DNA from: Marinobacter sp. LV10R510-11A
Lineage (GTDB): Bacteria; Pseudomonadota; Gammaproteobacteria; Pseudomonadales; Oleiphilaceae
NCBI RefSeq assembly: GCF_900215155.1
Contig: NZ_LT907980.1
Coordinates: forward strand, 2,232,001 to 2,296,000
DNA: 64,000 nt
Direction of reading: 5' to 3'
Under the pieces are notes generated by a model that saw only the letters and a list, made by a program, of their open reading frames with translations, searched no databases and was not told where the DNA came from. The translations under genes and the position numbers were made by a program. Below are positions 35,817 through 46,079 of this stretch, in pieces (position 1 is the stretch's first letter; each line of letters opens with the position of its first letter).

Positions 35817-37007
35817 CTAAAACAACTGAATAAAAAACAGCTTGATGGCGTCCCAGATGCGCTTGAACAGGCCGCCCTCGGGCACCTCTGTGAGCGCGAG
35901 TACTGGTTGATCTATCAGTACCTCACCATTGAACGACACCTTCACTCGCCCGAGCTCATCGCCGGCCCGAACCGGAGCTTTGATCACCGAATCGAGATCC
36001 ACGCTGGACTCCAAGCTGTCGCGAGACCCGCGAGGAATGGTCACGTAAGCATCTTCAAGCATACCTACAGAGAGCTGATCCGACTCACCGCCCCATACAT
36101 CTGCTTTAATGAGCTCCTGACCCGCACGGAACAACCGCTCGCTCTCAAAGTAGCGGAACCCATAGTTCAGCATTTTCTGAATTTCTTGCGAGCGCGACTG
36201 TGAACTGCGGGTACCCATTACCGTCGCAATAAAGCGGGTATCATTTCGTTTGGCAGAAGCAACAAGACAATACCCTGCCTCTTCGGTATGACCGGTTTTC
36301 AGGCCATCAACACTTTCGTCGCGCCACAACAGGCTATTGCGGTTAGGCTGACGGATATTGTTGTAGGTAAAGTGCTTTTCCGCGTAGATCGGGTAGTTCT
36401 CTGGGTGATCATTGATAATTGCTCGTGCCAATACAGCCAAATCATACGCGGTGGAGAAATGATCGGGAGCAGGCAGGCCAGTCGCATTCTCGAAGTGGGT
36501 GTCCTTCATACCTAGCAGCTGAGCCTGCTGATTCATGATATCCACGAACGCGCCCTCACTGCCTGCAACAAACTCAGCCAGCGCGACCGATGCGTCGTTA
36601 CCAGACTGGATGATGACACCTTTAAGAAGATCCTCTACGGAGACGCTGGTGCCTTCTTTAATGAACGTCCGCGACCCTTCAGTTTTCCAGGCCTTTACGC
36701 TGATCGGTACCAGGTCGGACATTTTGATCCGGCCTTCGTCCAACTCACGCTCAACAATGTACGCCGTCATCATTTTGGTCAGGCTGGCTGGTGGGAGCCG
36801 CTCGTTGCTGTTCTCCTCCATGAGGACGCTGCCGCTCTTCGGGTCCATGAGTACGTAGGAGCTGCCAGCGATCTGTGGCGGAGACGGAATCAGTACAGTC
36901 TGGGACATTGCGTTGCCTGATACCGAAAGCATCAGTACAAAAGCGAGTATCGCTGAAAGAAAGGAAAGCGAGCGAAAAACTGATTTTAAGGCCATGGGTC
37001 TATTCAT
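35817..37007 (-). CDS. dacA: D-alanyl-D-alanine carboxypeptidase (PBP5/6 type)
   Basis: It trims the terminal D-Ala from peptidoglycan pentapeptides. The 396-residue protein has a signal peptide ending SGNAMSQ, the SxxK motif in PPASLTKMM, SGN in IIQSGNDASVALAE, and KTG in VDGLKTGHTEEAGYC. A PBP5_C domain follows (from about residue 285), and the C-terminal amphipathic helix FKRIWDAIKLFFIQLF anchors it on the outer face of the inner membrane. It follows rlpA by 36 bases. Confidence 0.96.
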   Translation of the reverse strand: MNRPMALKSVFRSLSFLSAILAFVLMLSVSGNAMSQTVLIPSPPQIAGSSYVLMDPKSGSVLMEENSNERLPPASLTKMMTAYIVERELDEGRIKMSDLVPISVKAWKTEGSRTFIKEGTSVSVEDLLKGVIIQSGNDASVALAEFVAGSEGAFVDIMNQQAQLLGMKDTHFENATGLPAPDHFSTAYDLAVLARAIINDHPENYPIYAEKHFTYNNIRQPNRNSLLWRDESVDGLKTGHTEEAGYCLVASAKRNDTRFIATVMGTRSSQSRSQEIQKMLNYGFRYFESERLFRAGQELIKADVWGGESDQLSVGMLEDAYVTIPRGSRDSLESSVDLDSVIKAPVRAGDELGRVKVSFNGEVLIDQPVLALTEVPEGGLFKRIWDAIKLFFIQLF

Positions 37008-37043
37008 TCGTCGTTAAGTGTATTTTTATGTGTGATCTAACGC

Positions 37044-37973
37044 TTAGTCAGAGTCGGTCAGCACAATTGACTGGAAAAACCCCTTTGCTTCCAGCAGGTT
37101 CTGCGTCTTTCGCGCACTGCCTTCATCCTGGAAAGGGCCAACCTGTACCCGGTGAAAGCGCCCGGACGCTGTATTCACCGCACGCACCCGCACAGGGTTG
37201 TCGAACGAGTTGCTGAGTGCGCTCTTGGCGCGACCCTGCAGTTTCTCCGCAGGATCAGGGCTGCTGAACGAACCAAGCTGAACAAAAAGCCCGCCACCAA
37301 CATCTTGGCTGCCCTTTACAGCGACAGCATTTTCCGTTGCCGGGGCTGGCTGCACCCGTGGCTGACCATCGGAAGCAAACGGCTGGCCGGCAATGAACAT
37401 GCTGCCATCCGGTTTAACGGTAATTGATTCTACCTCTACTCGAGCGGTGCCCCGCGACTGGTAGCCTAGTTTCTTGGCCGCCGCGTAGGACAAGTCGATC
37501 AGACGATCCCCATGAAACGGGCCACGATCGTTAACCCGAACGATCACGGAACGACCGTTATCCCGGTTGGTCACCCTTGCGTAGCTGGGAATCCTCAGGG
37601 ATTTGTGAGCCGCCGACATTTGATACATGTCGAAGGTTTCGCCGTTGGATGTCTTGTGGCCGTGAAACTTCTCGCCATACCAGCTTGCAGTACCACGAGC
37701 GACATAACCATCACTGCTATTTAGCACAGTGTATTGTTTACCCCATACCGTATAAGGCGATTTATTTCCGGCTCTAACCGGCGATTGGTATACGGGCACG
37801 GCATCTGACAACCCAGTGGCATCAAAGTTGCCCGTGGGGGCTCTGTCTTGGGTGATGGTATAACGTGATGAATGATCAGTGCCGGCCGGTGCCGAAGTAG
37901 GTGTCGACGCACAGCCAGCCAGTGCAAGAACTGCCGGTATCACCAACCATATATATGAGCGATTTGAGATCAC
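37044..37973 (-). CDS. rlpA: Septal lytic transglycosylase/lipoprotein RlpA
   Basis: A 309-residue outer-membrane lipoprotein (lipobox LALAGC). The double-psi beta-barrel domain contains GTASWYGEKFHGHKTSNGETFDMYQMSAAHKSLRIPSYARVTNRDNGRSVIVRVNDRGPFHGDRLIDLSYAAA, with the catalytic Asp region VNDRGPF. A C-terminal SPOR domain (GLFVQLGSF to GFFQSIVL) binds denuded glycan at septa. In Pseudomonas RlpA cleaves such strands. The start is GTG. mltB, often next to rodA in Pseudomonas, is absent; only 104 bases separate rlpA and rodA. Confidence 0.94.
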   Translation of the reverse strand: MISNRSYIWLVIPAVLALAGCASTPTSAPAGTDHSSRYTITQDRAPTGNFDATGLSDAVPVYQSPVRAGNKSPYTVWGKQYTVLNSSDGYVARGTASWYGEKFHGHKTSNGETFDMYQMSAAHKSLRIPSYARVTNRDNGRSVIVRVNDRGPFHGDRLIDLSYAAAKKLGYQSRGTARVEVESITVKPDGSMFIAGQPFASDGQPRVQPAPATENAVAVKGSQDVGGGLFVQLGSFSSPDPAEKLQGRAKSALSNSFDNPVRVRAVNTASGRFHRVQVGPFQDEGSARKTQNLLEAKGFFQSIVLTDSD

Positions 37974-38077
37974 TGCCTGGATGTCCTCTGAGATACATGC
38001 CTGCGGATAAACGTAAACGCACCAACCGCTACCATTGTAACGGGTTCCCGGCGCCTATCACCATTACCAGCGTGACA

Positions 38078-39220
38078 TCAGGCCGTGATCATCCTGCGAT
38101 GGGTGTGTATGGACATCAGAATGCCAAACGCCGCCATCAGCGTTACGATTGACGTACCGCCGTAGGAAATCAGAGGCAAGGGTACCCCGACCACAGGCAG
38201 CAGACCACTCACCATGCCAACATTTACAAACACATAGATGAAGAAAGTCATCGTCAGTGCGCCCGCCACCAATCGGCTGAACGAATCCTGAGCAGTAACC
38301 GAAATATAGAAGCAGCGCAGTATAATCAGGAAATAAACACTGAGCAGAACCAAGATTCCGATGAACCCGAATTCCTCGGCCAAAACGGCAACAATAAAAT
38401 CTGTGTGGCTTTCGGGCAGGAATTCCAAGTGCGATTGAGTACCCTGAAGCCAGCCCTTACCATTGAGACCGCCGGAGCCAATGGCAGTTTTGGATTGGAT
38501 AATGTTCCAGCCTGCTCCCAGCGGATCGCTTTGGGGGTCCAGCAGTGTCAGTACACGCTGTTTCTGGTATTCACGCATTCCAAAAAACCACATCACCGGT
38601 GCCGCTACCGAAACCAACGCGAAAAATGCAGTAATCAGCTTCCAGCTCATGCCGGCGAAAAATACCACAAACAGGCCGGCCATGCCCACTAAAAGCGATG
38701 TGCCGAGATCGGGCTGCCTCACGATCAGGACCATGGGGAGCAGTACAATCGCCAGGCCGACACCTATGCGAGACAACCTCGGCGGCAAAAAATGCCGTGA
38801 CAGGTACCAGGCTGCCATCATAGGCACCACCAACTTCATAAGCTCTGACGGCTGAAACCGCGGCAATCCCGGCAGAGCCAGCCAGCGCTGTGCACCTTTA
38901 GCACCGATACCGACAAGTAGCACAGCCGCCAAGCCGATCAAGCCAAGGCCGTATAGCCAAGGCGCCCAGCGGCGGAATACAGAGGGGTCCAACTGCGCGA
39001 ATACCAGCATCACAATAAAGGCAATGCCAAAACGCACACCTTGCGCCTTGACCACATCAAGATTTCGGTCTGCGCCGCTGTAAAGCACGAACAGCCCCGC
39101 AGAGATCAGCCCAACAAGCAGCACAAGCAGAATGGGATCCAGATGCAGGGCCGACCATAGGCCTCTCGGGCGCCCAAGGGGATTGCTGGCAGTTGAGCTA
39201 AACACTTCCCGGGTAGCCAT
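38078..39220 (-). CDS. rodA: Peptidoglycan polymerase RodA
   Basis: A SEDS glycosyltransferase with ten predicted helices that polymerises lipid II during rod elongation. The 380-residue product has the conserved periplasmic Asp region in QPDLGTSLLVGMAGL, KGWLQGTQSHLEFLPESHTDFIVAVLAEEFGFIG and LPLISYGGTSIVTLMAAFGILMSI. Its ATG overlaps the mrdA stop by one base (TAATG), so PBP2 and RodA, which form one complex, are translationally coupled. Confidence 0.97.
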   Translation of the reverse strand: MATREVFSSTASNPLGRPRGLWSALHLDPILLVLLVGLISAGLFVLYSGADRNLDVVKAQGVRFGIAFIVMLVFAQLDPSVFRRWAPWLYGLGLIGLAAVLLVGIGAKGAQRWLALPGLPRFQPSELMKLVVPMMAAWYLSRHFLPPRLSRIGVGLAIVLLPMVLIVRQPDLGTSLLVGMAGLFVVFFAGMSWKLITAFFALVSVAAPVMWFFGMREYQKQRVLTLLDPQSDPLGAGWNIIQSKTAIGSGGLNGKGWLQGTQSHLEFLPESHTDFIVAVLAEEFGFIGILVLLSVYFLIILRCFYISVTAQDSFSRLVAGALTMTFFIYVFVNVGMVSGLLPVVGVPLPLISYGGTSIVTLMAAFGILMSIHTHRRMITA

Positions 39221-41118
39221 TAACGAACCTCGTCTTCTGAATCGGTTTTACCGTTCAGCGAGCCATCTTCCGTCGCTGCAAACTCCACTAGCCAGGCATC
39301 AAACAGTGCCCGCGCCACCGGTGCTGCAGTGCTACTGCCACCACCGCCATTTTCAACAATCACGGAAACCGCGATTTGCGGATTCTTTACCGGCGCAAAG
39401 CCGATAAACATGGCGTGATCCCGCAACCGTTCACGGATTTCTTCGGCATCGTATTCTTCATCTTCTGCAAGACTGAACACCTGTGCCGTGCCGGTTTTTC
39501 CGGCCATACGGTAAGAAGCTCCCCGGCCCGAGGCTCGGGCGGTGCCTTTAGAACCATGCATCACTTCGGCCATGGCCTCCGTGATGTACTCCCAATCACT
39601 TGGGTCTTTGAGCTTCAATGGCTCATGGGTTTCACTCGGCAAAAACTCATCTGCCGACCTGCCTCCCAGAATACTTTTTAGCAATCTCGGCTGAACCCAT
39701 TCACCCCGGTTTGCAATCAGCGCCGTTGCCGTCGCAAGTTGCAAAGGCGTCGCGAGCATAAAGCCTTGGCCAATGCCCATATTTACCGTGTCCCCCGGAT
39801 ACCAGGGTTCGTTGCGCACCGCCCTTTTCCAGTCCCGAGATGGCAAGAGCCCGCTTAGGGCGCCGGATACATCCAAGGTTGCATCTTCACCAAAACCGAA
39901 GCGAGCGAGATAGCTGTGCATGGTGTCTACACCCATTTCCACAGCGGCCTCATAAAAATAGACGTCACAGGATTGTGCCATGGCATAGGTCAGATCGACC
40001 CAGCCATGCCCTCCTCGCTTCCAATCCCTCCAACGACGACCCCCAGAGTTGAGCTGAAAGTACCCAGGATCCCAGATGGTGTGATCCTTCGTTACAGCAC
40101 CACTATCCAAGGCCGCGATCGCCAGCATGGGTTTTAAAGTGGAGCCGGGAGGGTATTGCCCACGCAGGGCCCGGTTAAAAAGAGGTTTATCTCGGCTTTC
40201 ACTCAATTCGCGGTAGTCTGGCACGCTGATGCCGGTAACAAACTTATTGGCATCAAAGCCGGGCACGCTGGCGAGCGCCAGTATCCCGCCCGTTGCGGGC
40301 TCGATAGCGACGATAGCACCCCGGCGGCCATCCAAAAGCTCGTGTGCTTTATTCTGCAATCGCAGGTCTAGGTGCAGTTGCAGATCGTCACCCGGCACCG
40401 GGTTTTCGTGCTCCAGAACTCTAAGTGTGCGACCCCGCGCGTTGGTTTCTACGTGCTGGTAGCCAACCTTTCCGTGCAGCATTTCTTCATAAAATCGCTC
40501 AACACCGGATTTGCCAATATAGTTGGTACCGGCGTAATTAACCGGGTCGATCCGCTGCAACTCTTCACGGTTAATGCGGCCGACAAAACCCAGCGCATGG
40601 GCCGTCAGCTCGCTGTGCGGGTAATATCGAACCAGTTCTGCTTCCACTTCCACACCGGGCAATTCGTGCCGGTGTACCGCCAGGCGCGCAATTTCGTCTT
40701 CGGTTAGGTCGTAGCGCAGCGGAATCTCCTGAAAGGGTCGTCTCGGTTCACGCAGGCGGCGCTGAAACCGATCCAAATCCTCTTCGGAAACATCAATAAT
40801 CCGGACAAGCTGCTCCAGCGTAGCGTCCATATCGCCAACCCGCTCCGGCACCAGTGTTACGCTGAACACCGGGCGATTTTCCGCCAAAAGTACATCGTTG
40901 CGATCGTATACAAGCCCGCGCGGCGGGGGCACTGACTGGACCTGTACCCGATTTTTATCAGAAAGAGTGGTGTAGATGTCATGCTCTACGATCTGAAGCT
41001 GATACATCCGCGCAACAAGCCCCACCATAAGCAGGAACACGAACAGCAGCATAGCGGTGACGCGGCGCTGGAATAGCCTGCGCTCGGCGGCAGTGTCTTT
41101 GAATTCACCCCACGGCAT
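39220..41118 (-). CDS. mrdA: Penicillin-binding protein 2 (elongation transpeptidase)
   Basis: A 632-residue class B PBP working with RodA. One N-terminal helix (AMLLFVFLLMVGLVARMYQL), a pedestal domain with NRPVFSVTLVPERV, and the transpeptidase motifs SxxK in PPGSTLKPML, the SCD motif in AMAQSCDVYFYE (SxN equivalent), and KTG in MAGKTGTAQVF. Length equals E. coli PBP2. It follows rlmH by nine bases. Confidence 0.97.
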   Translation of the reverse strand: MPWGEFKDTAAERRLFQRRVTAMLLFVFLLMVGLVARMYQLQIVEHDIYTTLSDKNRVQVQSVPPPRGLVYDRNDVLLAENRPVFSVTLVPERVGDMDATLEQLVRIIDVSEEDLDRFQRRLREPRRPFQEIPLRYDLTEDEIARLAVHRHELPGVEVEAELVRYYPHSELTAHALGFVGRINREELQRIDPVNYAGTNYIGKSGVERFYEEMLHGKVGYQHVETNARGRTLRVLEHENPVPGDDLQLHLDLRLQNKAHELLDGRRGAIVAIEPATGGILALASVPGFDANKFVTGISVPDYRELSESRDKPLFNRALRGQYPPGSTLKPMLAIAALDSGAVTKDHTIWDPGYFQLNSGGRRWRDWKRGGHGWVDLTYAMAQSCDVYFYEAAVEMGVDTMHSYLARFGFGEDATLDVSGALSGLLPSRDWKRAVRNEPWYPGDTVNMGIGQGFMLATPLQLATATALIANRGEWVQPRLLKSILGGRSADEFLPSETHEPLKLKDPSDWEYITEAMAEVMHGSKGTARASGRGASYRMAGKTGTAQVFSLAEDEEYDAEEIRERLRDHAMFIGFAPVKNPQIAVSVIVENGGGGSSTAAPVARALFDAWLVEFAATEDGSLNGKTDSEDEVR

Positions 41119-41127
41119 GGATGCGTC

Positions 41128-41598
41128 CTAAGCCCGATGGTACGGGTGGTTACGAGTAATAGACCAGGCTCTATATAACTGCTCCGCCAGCAGGATTCGC
41201 ACCAGAGGGTGGGGCAAGGTAAGAGGAGAGAGCGACCACTGCTTGCCTGCGCGCAGGCGACAGGGTTCAGCCAGTCCATCCGGGCCGCCTACAAGAAAGC
41301 TCACATCGCGCCCGTCCTGCTGCCAGTTTTCCAGCTGGCTGGCCAATTTTTCAGTAGACCAAGGGCGGCCCGTCACCTCCAGCGCGACAACGTTGTCTTT
41401 GGGGCCGGTCGCGGCCAGTATTGCCTCGCTTTCGCGCTGCATAAGCCGGGGAATGTCGGGATTTTTGCCACGATGGGGCATGGCAATTTCTACCAGTTCA
41501 AGAGGCATTTCCGGAGGCATACGACGCGCATAGTCGTCGTAGCCTTCACTGACCCAGCCGGGCATTTTCTGCCCCACACAGATCAGGCGCAATCGCAT
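41128..41598 (-). CDS. rlmH: 23S rRNA (pseudouridine1915-N3)-methyltransferase RlmH
   Basis: A 156-residue SPOUT enzyme methylating helix 69 of 23S rRNA. The N-terminus [28 protein letters not shown] and C-terminal [39 protein letters not shown] and NHPYHRA are the family signatures, including the SAM knot. It follows rsfS after two bases and precedes mrdA, the order found throughout gammaproteobacteria. Confidence 0.97.
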   Translation of the reverse strand: MRLRLICVGQKMPGWVSEGYDDYARRMPPEMPLELVEIAMPHRGKNPDIPRLMQRESEAILAATGPKDNVVALEVTGRPWSTEKLASQLENWQQDGRDVSFLVGGPDGLAEPCRLRAGKQWSLSPLTLPHPLVRILLAEQLYRAWSITRNHPYHRA

Positions 41599-41600
41599 GA

Positions 41601-41951
41601 TTATTCGCTGCCCGCAGCACCGGGATCCGGTGCATCACGCCAGAAGCGCTCCAGATCATAAAATTCACGGGCGGCAGGCAGCATGACGTGTACAACCACA
41701 TCGCCCAGATCCACCAGTATCCAGTCACTACCACCGCCACCTTCAACACTGTTGACACGAACGCCCTGCTCTTTTGCATCGACAACAACAGAGTCGGCAA
41801 GAGATTTAACGTGTCGGTTGGATGTTCCGGATGCCAGAACCATGAAATCGGTAACGCTGGTGCGATCCCGTACGTCAACAACACTGACGTCCTGTGCTTT
41901 CACATCTTCAAGTGCGTTCACTATCAGATTTTTAAGTTGTTCTGCCTGCAT
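41601..41951 (-). CDS. rsfS: Ribosomal silencing factor RsfS
   Basis: RsfS binds L14 on the 50S subunit and blocks joining with 30S in stationary phase. The 116-residue product contains [70 protein letters not shown], a full match. Start is ATG 41951 (MQAEQLKNL). It overlaps nothing and is two bases from rlmH. Confidence 0.96.
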   Translation of the reverse strand: MQAEQLKNLIVNALEDVKAQDVSVVDVRDRTSVTDFMVLASGTSNRHVKSLADSVVVDAKEQGVRVNSVEGGGGSDWILVDLGDVVVHVMLPAAREFYDLERFWRDAPDPGAAGSE

Positions 41952-42032
41952 AATCACCCTGTTGTTCGGGTGCCGGCCGGAATGGCCACCCGAAAAGTCA
42001 TAATTGATCGCGATTGTACCACTAAAACTTCG

Positions 42033-42677
42033 CTACGGGGCACGCCCATAAAGCCCTATCCGCCGAATCTCCGCCAATACCGTATCGGGAACCAGATAAC
42101 GGGGTGACACGCCACGGCCAATACGCTCACGAATGCCGGTTGCGGAGATGTCTAACCAGGGCGGATCCAGTTCAAGCGCAAGCCCCGACGCTTGGCCACT
42201 AAGGGCTTCAACGCTTTCCACTCCACGCTCAGCAAGCAGCCGAGCAGGCTCACCCTCGGGATCCAGTGCAATGCCGGGGCGTCGCACAACAATAATGTGG
42301 GCAAGGTTCGGAATCTGCTGCCACTCTTTCCAACGGTCAAAACCGGCAAATGAGTCCGTGCCCACAACCATCACCAGCGGGGTATCTCCGCCCAATTCCT
42401 TGCGCAACTGGTGCAAAGTATCCGCCGTATAGGATGCACCTTCACGGCGCAGTTCTCGATCATCAATGCGCAAACAAGGTTCGCCAGCTATCGCCAACTC
42501 CAACAGGTGCAACCGCTGCGCCGCCGTTGCGCCGGTCTCGCCCCGATGAGGGGGGATATGACAGGGCACAAGATTGATAGGCACGCCTCCGAGCCTGTCG
42601 CTAACTTCTAGCGCAAGGCGCAGATGGCCATGATGTACCGGGTCGAAGGTGCCGCCATAAATCACATGCATCGGCAT
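42033..42677 (-). CDS. nadD: Nicotinate-nucleotide adenylyltransferase
   Basis: NadD adenylates nicotinate mononucleotide in NAD synthesis. The 214-residue nucleotidyltransferase has YGGTFDPVHHGHLRLALE (GxFxPxHxGH type), LVMVVGTDSFAGFDRWKEW and, near the end, ISATGIRERIGRGVSPRYLVPDTV (the SxTxxR motif). The ATG overlaps the proA stop (TGATG). A second ATG two codons in is also possible. Confidence 0.95.
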   Translation of the reverse strand: MPMHVIYGGTFDPVHHGHLRLALEVSDRLGGVPINLVPCHIPPHRGETGATAAQRLHLLELAIAGEPCLRIDDRELRREGASYTADTLHQLRKELGGDTPLVMVVGTDSFAGFDRWKEWQQIPNLAHIIVVRRPGIALDPEGEPARLLAERGVESVEALSGQASGLALELDPPWLDISATGIRERIGRGVSPRYLVPDTVLAEIRRIGLYGRAP

Positions 42678-43933
42678 CAGGCCCGGATGTGACCATCGCC
42701 AAACACCACGTATTTTTGCGAGGTTAGGCCCTTAAGCCCAACCGGCCCGCGGGCATGTATTTTGTCTGTAGAGATACCAATCTCGGCACCCAGGCCATAC
42801 TCAAAGCCATCAGCAAAGCGCGTTGAGGCGTTGACCATCACCGAGCTTGAGTCCACCTCTGTGATAAATCGCCGGGCCCGAGTGTAGTTCTCCGTGATAA
42901 TGCTGTCGGTATGCTGGGAACTGTAACGGTTGATGTGCGCTATCGCACCATCCAGCCCATCCACTACGCGAATGGCCAACACAGGAGCCAGATACTCTTC
43001 CTCCCAGTCTGCCTCTGTGGCCACACTTATATTCGCGAGAACTTCCCGAGTCTGCTCGCACCCACGCAATTCCACACCTTTTTCAGCAAAGGCAGAACCC
43101 AACAGCGGCAGCATATCGGCGGCAATTTCCTTATCCACCAGCAAAGTTTCCATGGTGTTGCAGGTGCCGTAGCGATGAGTTTTGGAATTAACGGCCACGT
43201 TCAACGCCTTTTCTGGATCGGCATGGCTGTCAATGTACACATGGCACACGCCATCAAGATGCTTGATAACCGGCACCCGTGCGTCTCGGCTGACTCGCTC
43301 AATCAACCCTTTTCCGCCTCTGGGCACAATCACATCCACGTAGTCCGGCATGGTGATTAGCTCGCCGACAGCGGCCCGGTCGGTGGTTTTGATAACCTGC
43401 ACCGCCGATTCTGGCAAACCGACCTCTGCAAGCCCACGGGCCAGGCACAAGGCAATGGCCTGATTAGAATGAATGGATTCAGAGCCACCACGCAAAATAG
43501 CGGCGTTGCCAGATTTCAAACAAAGACTTGCGGCCTCAACCGTCACATTAGGGCGGGACTCGTAGATAATGCCGATAACACCCAGAGGCACACGCATTTT
43601 GCCCACTTGGATGCCAGACGGCCGATAGGTCATGTCGGTAATTGCCCCAATGGGGTCGGGCAAAGAGGCAACCTGATGAAGCCCCTCAATCATGGCATCA
43701 ATACGTACGGGCGTGAGCTCAAGCCGATCCAGCATGGCGGCATCCAGACCACTGTCCTTCCCGCCGGCAAGATCGCGGGCATTTGCCTCAGCCAATTCAC
43801 TGCGGGCGCCATCCAACGCTTCGGCGGTAGCTAGCAGCGCACGATTCCGTACCTGCGTGGTAGAGCGCGCAATGAGTGTCGCCGCTGCCCGGGCCTGCTG
43901 CCCGACTTCGGTCATATAAACTGCAATATCCAT
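42677..43933 (-). CDS. proA: Glutamate-5-semialdehyde dehydrogenase
   Basis: ProA reduces gamma-glutamyl phosphate in proline synthesis. The 418-residue ALDH-like protein has [51 protein letters not shown], and the catalytic Cys in [15 protein letters not shown]. It heads the block proA-nadD-rsfS-rlmH-mrdA-rodA-rlpA-dacA-ybeD-lipB. proB is not adjacent. Confidence 0.97.
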   Translation of the reverse strand: MDIAVYMTEVGQQARAAATLIARSTTQVRNRALLATAEALDGARSELAEANARDLAGGKDSGLDAAMLDRLELTPVRIDAMIEGLHQVASLPDPIGAITDMTYRPSGIQVGKMRVPLGVIGIIYESRPNVTVEAASLCLKSGNAAILRGGSESIHSNQAIALCLARGLAEVGLPESAVQVIKTTDRAAVGELITMPDYVDVIVPRGGKGLIERVSRDARVPVIKHLDGVCHVYIDSHADPEKALNVAVNSKTHRYGTCNTMETLLVDKEIAADMLPLLGSAFAEKGVELRGCEQTREVLANISVATEADWEEEYLAPVLAIRVVDGLDGAIAHINRYSSQHTDSIITENYTRARRFITEVDSSSVMVNASTRFADGFEYGLGAEIGISTDKIHARGPVGLKGLTSQKYVVFGDGHIRA

Positions 43934-44067
43934 CCCTTTACCTTATGTGTTTTCTGCCAGAATTCAGGAATAAGAGCTTAACTTTACCTTTCCCGTTTCA
44001 AGTACGCACCCCAAACAGATATTATACCGTTGCGGTACAACGGGAACTCCGAAAAAGGACGAATGCC

Positions 44068-45084
44068 ATGGCCCAAACGGCCGACAAGTTTTTGCTGAAC
44101 CGGTTATCACGCGCCAGCCTAGTCGTTTTTGTGGCCATAGCGGTTCTGTGCGCCTTATTTGGAGAGCCACTTACTGCTGCCTGCGCCGCAGCTGCGGCAG
44201 GCGTCGTGGCCAGCGGGCGCAGCTTCCATTCCGGGCGCGGTAACAACCCGTGGCCAACCATTCAAAAACTGTTTTTTGCAATGCTGATTCTGCTGCTGAT
44301 GACCAGTTTCTGGACAGGCCCCTGGGCGCTCAGCCACTGGCTCTACGGGCTTGTACTCGTTGCATTTGCACTCGTGCCCCGAGGCATCGCAACCCTGGTA
44401 ACCGTGGTTATGGTGGTTCTAGCCATGGCCGCAGCCCATTGGGCACAAGGTATTGCAGATCGCCACCAAATGATCAGTGCGTTTCTGCTGACCATTCTTC
44501 TTTCTACTGTGCTGATATTCCTGCGCGAATACAAAACCCGCCAACTGGCGCCCTTAAGACGCACCGACGAACTCACTCAGGCCGCCAGCCGCGAATACCT
44601 TTCGGCAGATTTACACAAGGAAATCCAGCGCAGCGAACGCGAAGGAACCGACATGTCCATTATTATGATCGGCCTTGACACCCATGCCAGCGATAACGAC
44701 CCAGGCGAAGATATCCGCTCAATTCTACCGAGAATCGGGCGCTTCCTGCATTCTCAGATACGGGATTTTGATACCTATTACCGGGCAGCGGACCTGCAAT
44801 TTTTGGTGATCTTACCTGGCATACCCACCCACGAGGCCATCACCCGGGCCGAATCCATCCGCAAAGGACTTGGCGCACTCCTTGAAACCCATGGCATGGG
44901 CCTTACCGTCAGCACCGGCATCGCCGGGCTGAACATCGGTGATGATGCCGACAGCCTGCAACAGAGCGCAGCCAATGCACTGCGCCGCGCGCTGCAACAG
45001 GGCGGAAACCGAACTCAAGCCTACAGCGCATGGAAACCCACCAACCCCCCTACAAAGCCACGTGCGGAAGGATCTGCGCCATGA
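44068..45084 (+). CDS. Membrane protein with degenerate GGDEF domain (1)
   Basis: A 338-residue protein: about five membrane helices in residues 15-150, then a GGDEF-fold domain from RTDELTQAAS (about 167). The active-site line reads YYRAADLQFLVILPG, so GGDEF is replaced by ADLQF at 241-245; the catalytic acidic residue and both glycines are gone. It should not make c-di-GMP and may be a binding or sensor partner. ATG 44068 has AAGGA nine bases upstream. It overlaps the next gene by four bases (ATGA at 45081-45084). Confidence 0.75.
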   Translation: MAQTADKFLLNRLSRASLVVFVAIAVLCALFGEPLTAACAAAAAGVVASGRSFHSGRGNNPWPTIQKLFFAMLILLLMTSFWTGPWALSHWLYGLVLVAFALVPRGIATLVTVVMVVLAMAAAHWAQGIADRHQMISAFLLTILLSTVLIFLREYKTRQLAPLRRTDELTQAASREYLSADLHKEIQRSEREGTDMSIIMIGLDTHASDNDPGEDIRSILPRIGRFLHSQIRDFDTYYRAADLQFLVILPGIPTHEAITRAESIRKGLGALLETHGMGLTVSTGIAGLNIGDDADSLQQSAANALRRALQQGGNRTQAYSAWKPTNPPTKPRAEGSAP

Positions 45085-46079
45085 CAGAAACTCGGCTGAG
45101 AACCTGGACACACAGTGTTGGCTATAGCCTCGCCACCCTGTTTATATTTACCTTGGCCCTGCAAAATCTTCGCTATGGTTTTTATGAGCTCTTCTACCTG
45201 GCAACCGGCATGGCTATCCTAACCCTTGCTGGCGTTGCCTATACGCTCCTGAGCCGCAGGCATCAGCTCTCTGCACCTGGTCACCTCATTATTCTCTCTG
45301 GCCTAAACAGCGGCCTTCTGGCGGCGATGCTGACAATGAACAGCTCGGGCATTACCCACTGGGCCATGCCGTTACTGGTGCTTAACCTGCTGATACTGCC
45401 ACTCCGTCAGGCGTTGATGCTGTCCCTGCTTTTGCTAACCCCCATGGCGATTCTGCTTTTTGTGAAGGAGCCTCCCGCAGAGGCCCTTACAGCTGTTAGT
45501 GGCCTACTTATTGTTCTGACCGTTGCAGCACTTTATATATGGCAATACGACCATATGGCGCAATCCGCAGAAGACCTTGCCATTACCGATCCGGTCACCG
45601 GTGCCCACAACGCCCGTTTTCTGGATGAGACACTGCAAAAAGAAATCAGCCGGGCCATTGCTACCGGCCACAGCCTTTCGGTGATCGACCTCACCATAGA
45701 TTACGCCGACGAAGCGGCCGACCTCCACGGCCAGCCTAGCATGCAGGCGCTTTTTTATAACATGACCCAGCATCTGTTCGGGGTTATTCGTGCCGGCGAC
45801 ACTCTGTATACGCTGAACGGCTCAGAGTTCTTTCTGATCCTGCCTTTCACTCCAGAAGAAGGCGTTCGCGTGATTTCTGAGCGCATACGGCGCACCATCT
45901 CCGAACATCATTGGCCGATGATCGGTAGGGCAACGGTCAGCCTCGGCTGCACAACCCGAAGCACCAGCGACACCCGCACCGACATCCTGCGCAATCGTGC
46001 TCACCAGGCCATGCTTGAAGCCCGCCGGCGCGGGGCCGACTCTGCCTGGTTCAGTCCGGGAGAAACGCTCCGGACATGA
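45081..46079 (+). CDS. Membrane protein with degenerate GGDEF domain (2)
   Basis: A 332-residue protein with about six membrane helices (residues 10-160) and a C-terminal GGDEF-fold domain. The domain entry ITDPVTGAHNARFLDE is well conserved, but the active-site line is LYTLNGSEFFLILPF: NGSEF (246-250) replaces GGDEF, losing the first Gly and the catalytic Asp. Cyclase activity is therefore unlikely. It is distinct in sequence from its upstream partner but has the same plan. It is coupled by ATGA overlaps to both neighbours, so the three proteins should be made in step. Confidence 0.78.
   Translation: MTETRLRTWTHSVGYSLATLFIFTLALQNLRYGFYELFYLATGMAILTLAGVAYTLLSRRHQLSAPGHLIILSGLNSGLLAAMLTMNSSGITHWAMPLLVLNLLILPLRQALMLSLLLLTPMAILLFVKEPPAEALTAVSGLLIVLTVAALYIWQYDHMAQSAEDLAITDPVTGAHNARFLDETLQKEISRAIATGHSLSVIDLTIDYADEAADLHGQPSMQALFYNMTQHLFGVIRAGDTLYTLNGSEFFLILPFTPEEGVRVISERIRRTISEHHWPMIGRATVSLGCTTRSTSDTRTDILRNRAHQAMLEARRRGADSAWFSPGETLRT

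Noticed and set aside
43876..44067. N-terminal extension of the first degenerate GGDEF protein
   Set aside because: It overlaps the start of proA on the other strand and lacks a ribosome-binding site; ATG 44068 has AAGGA and begins directly before the first helix.
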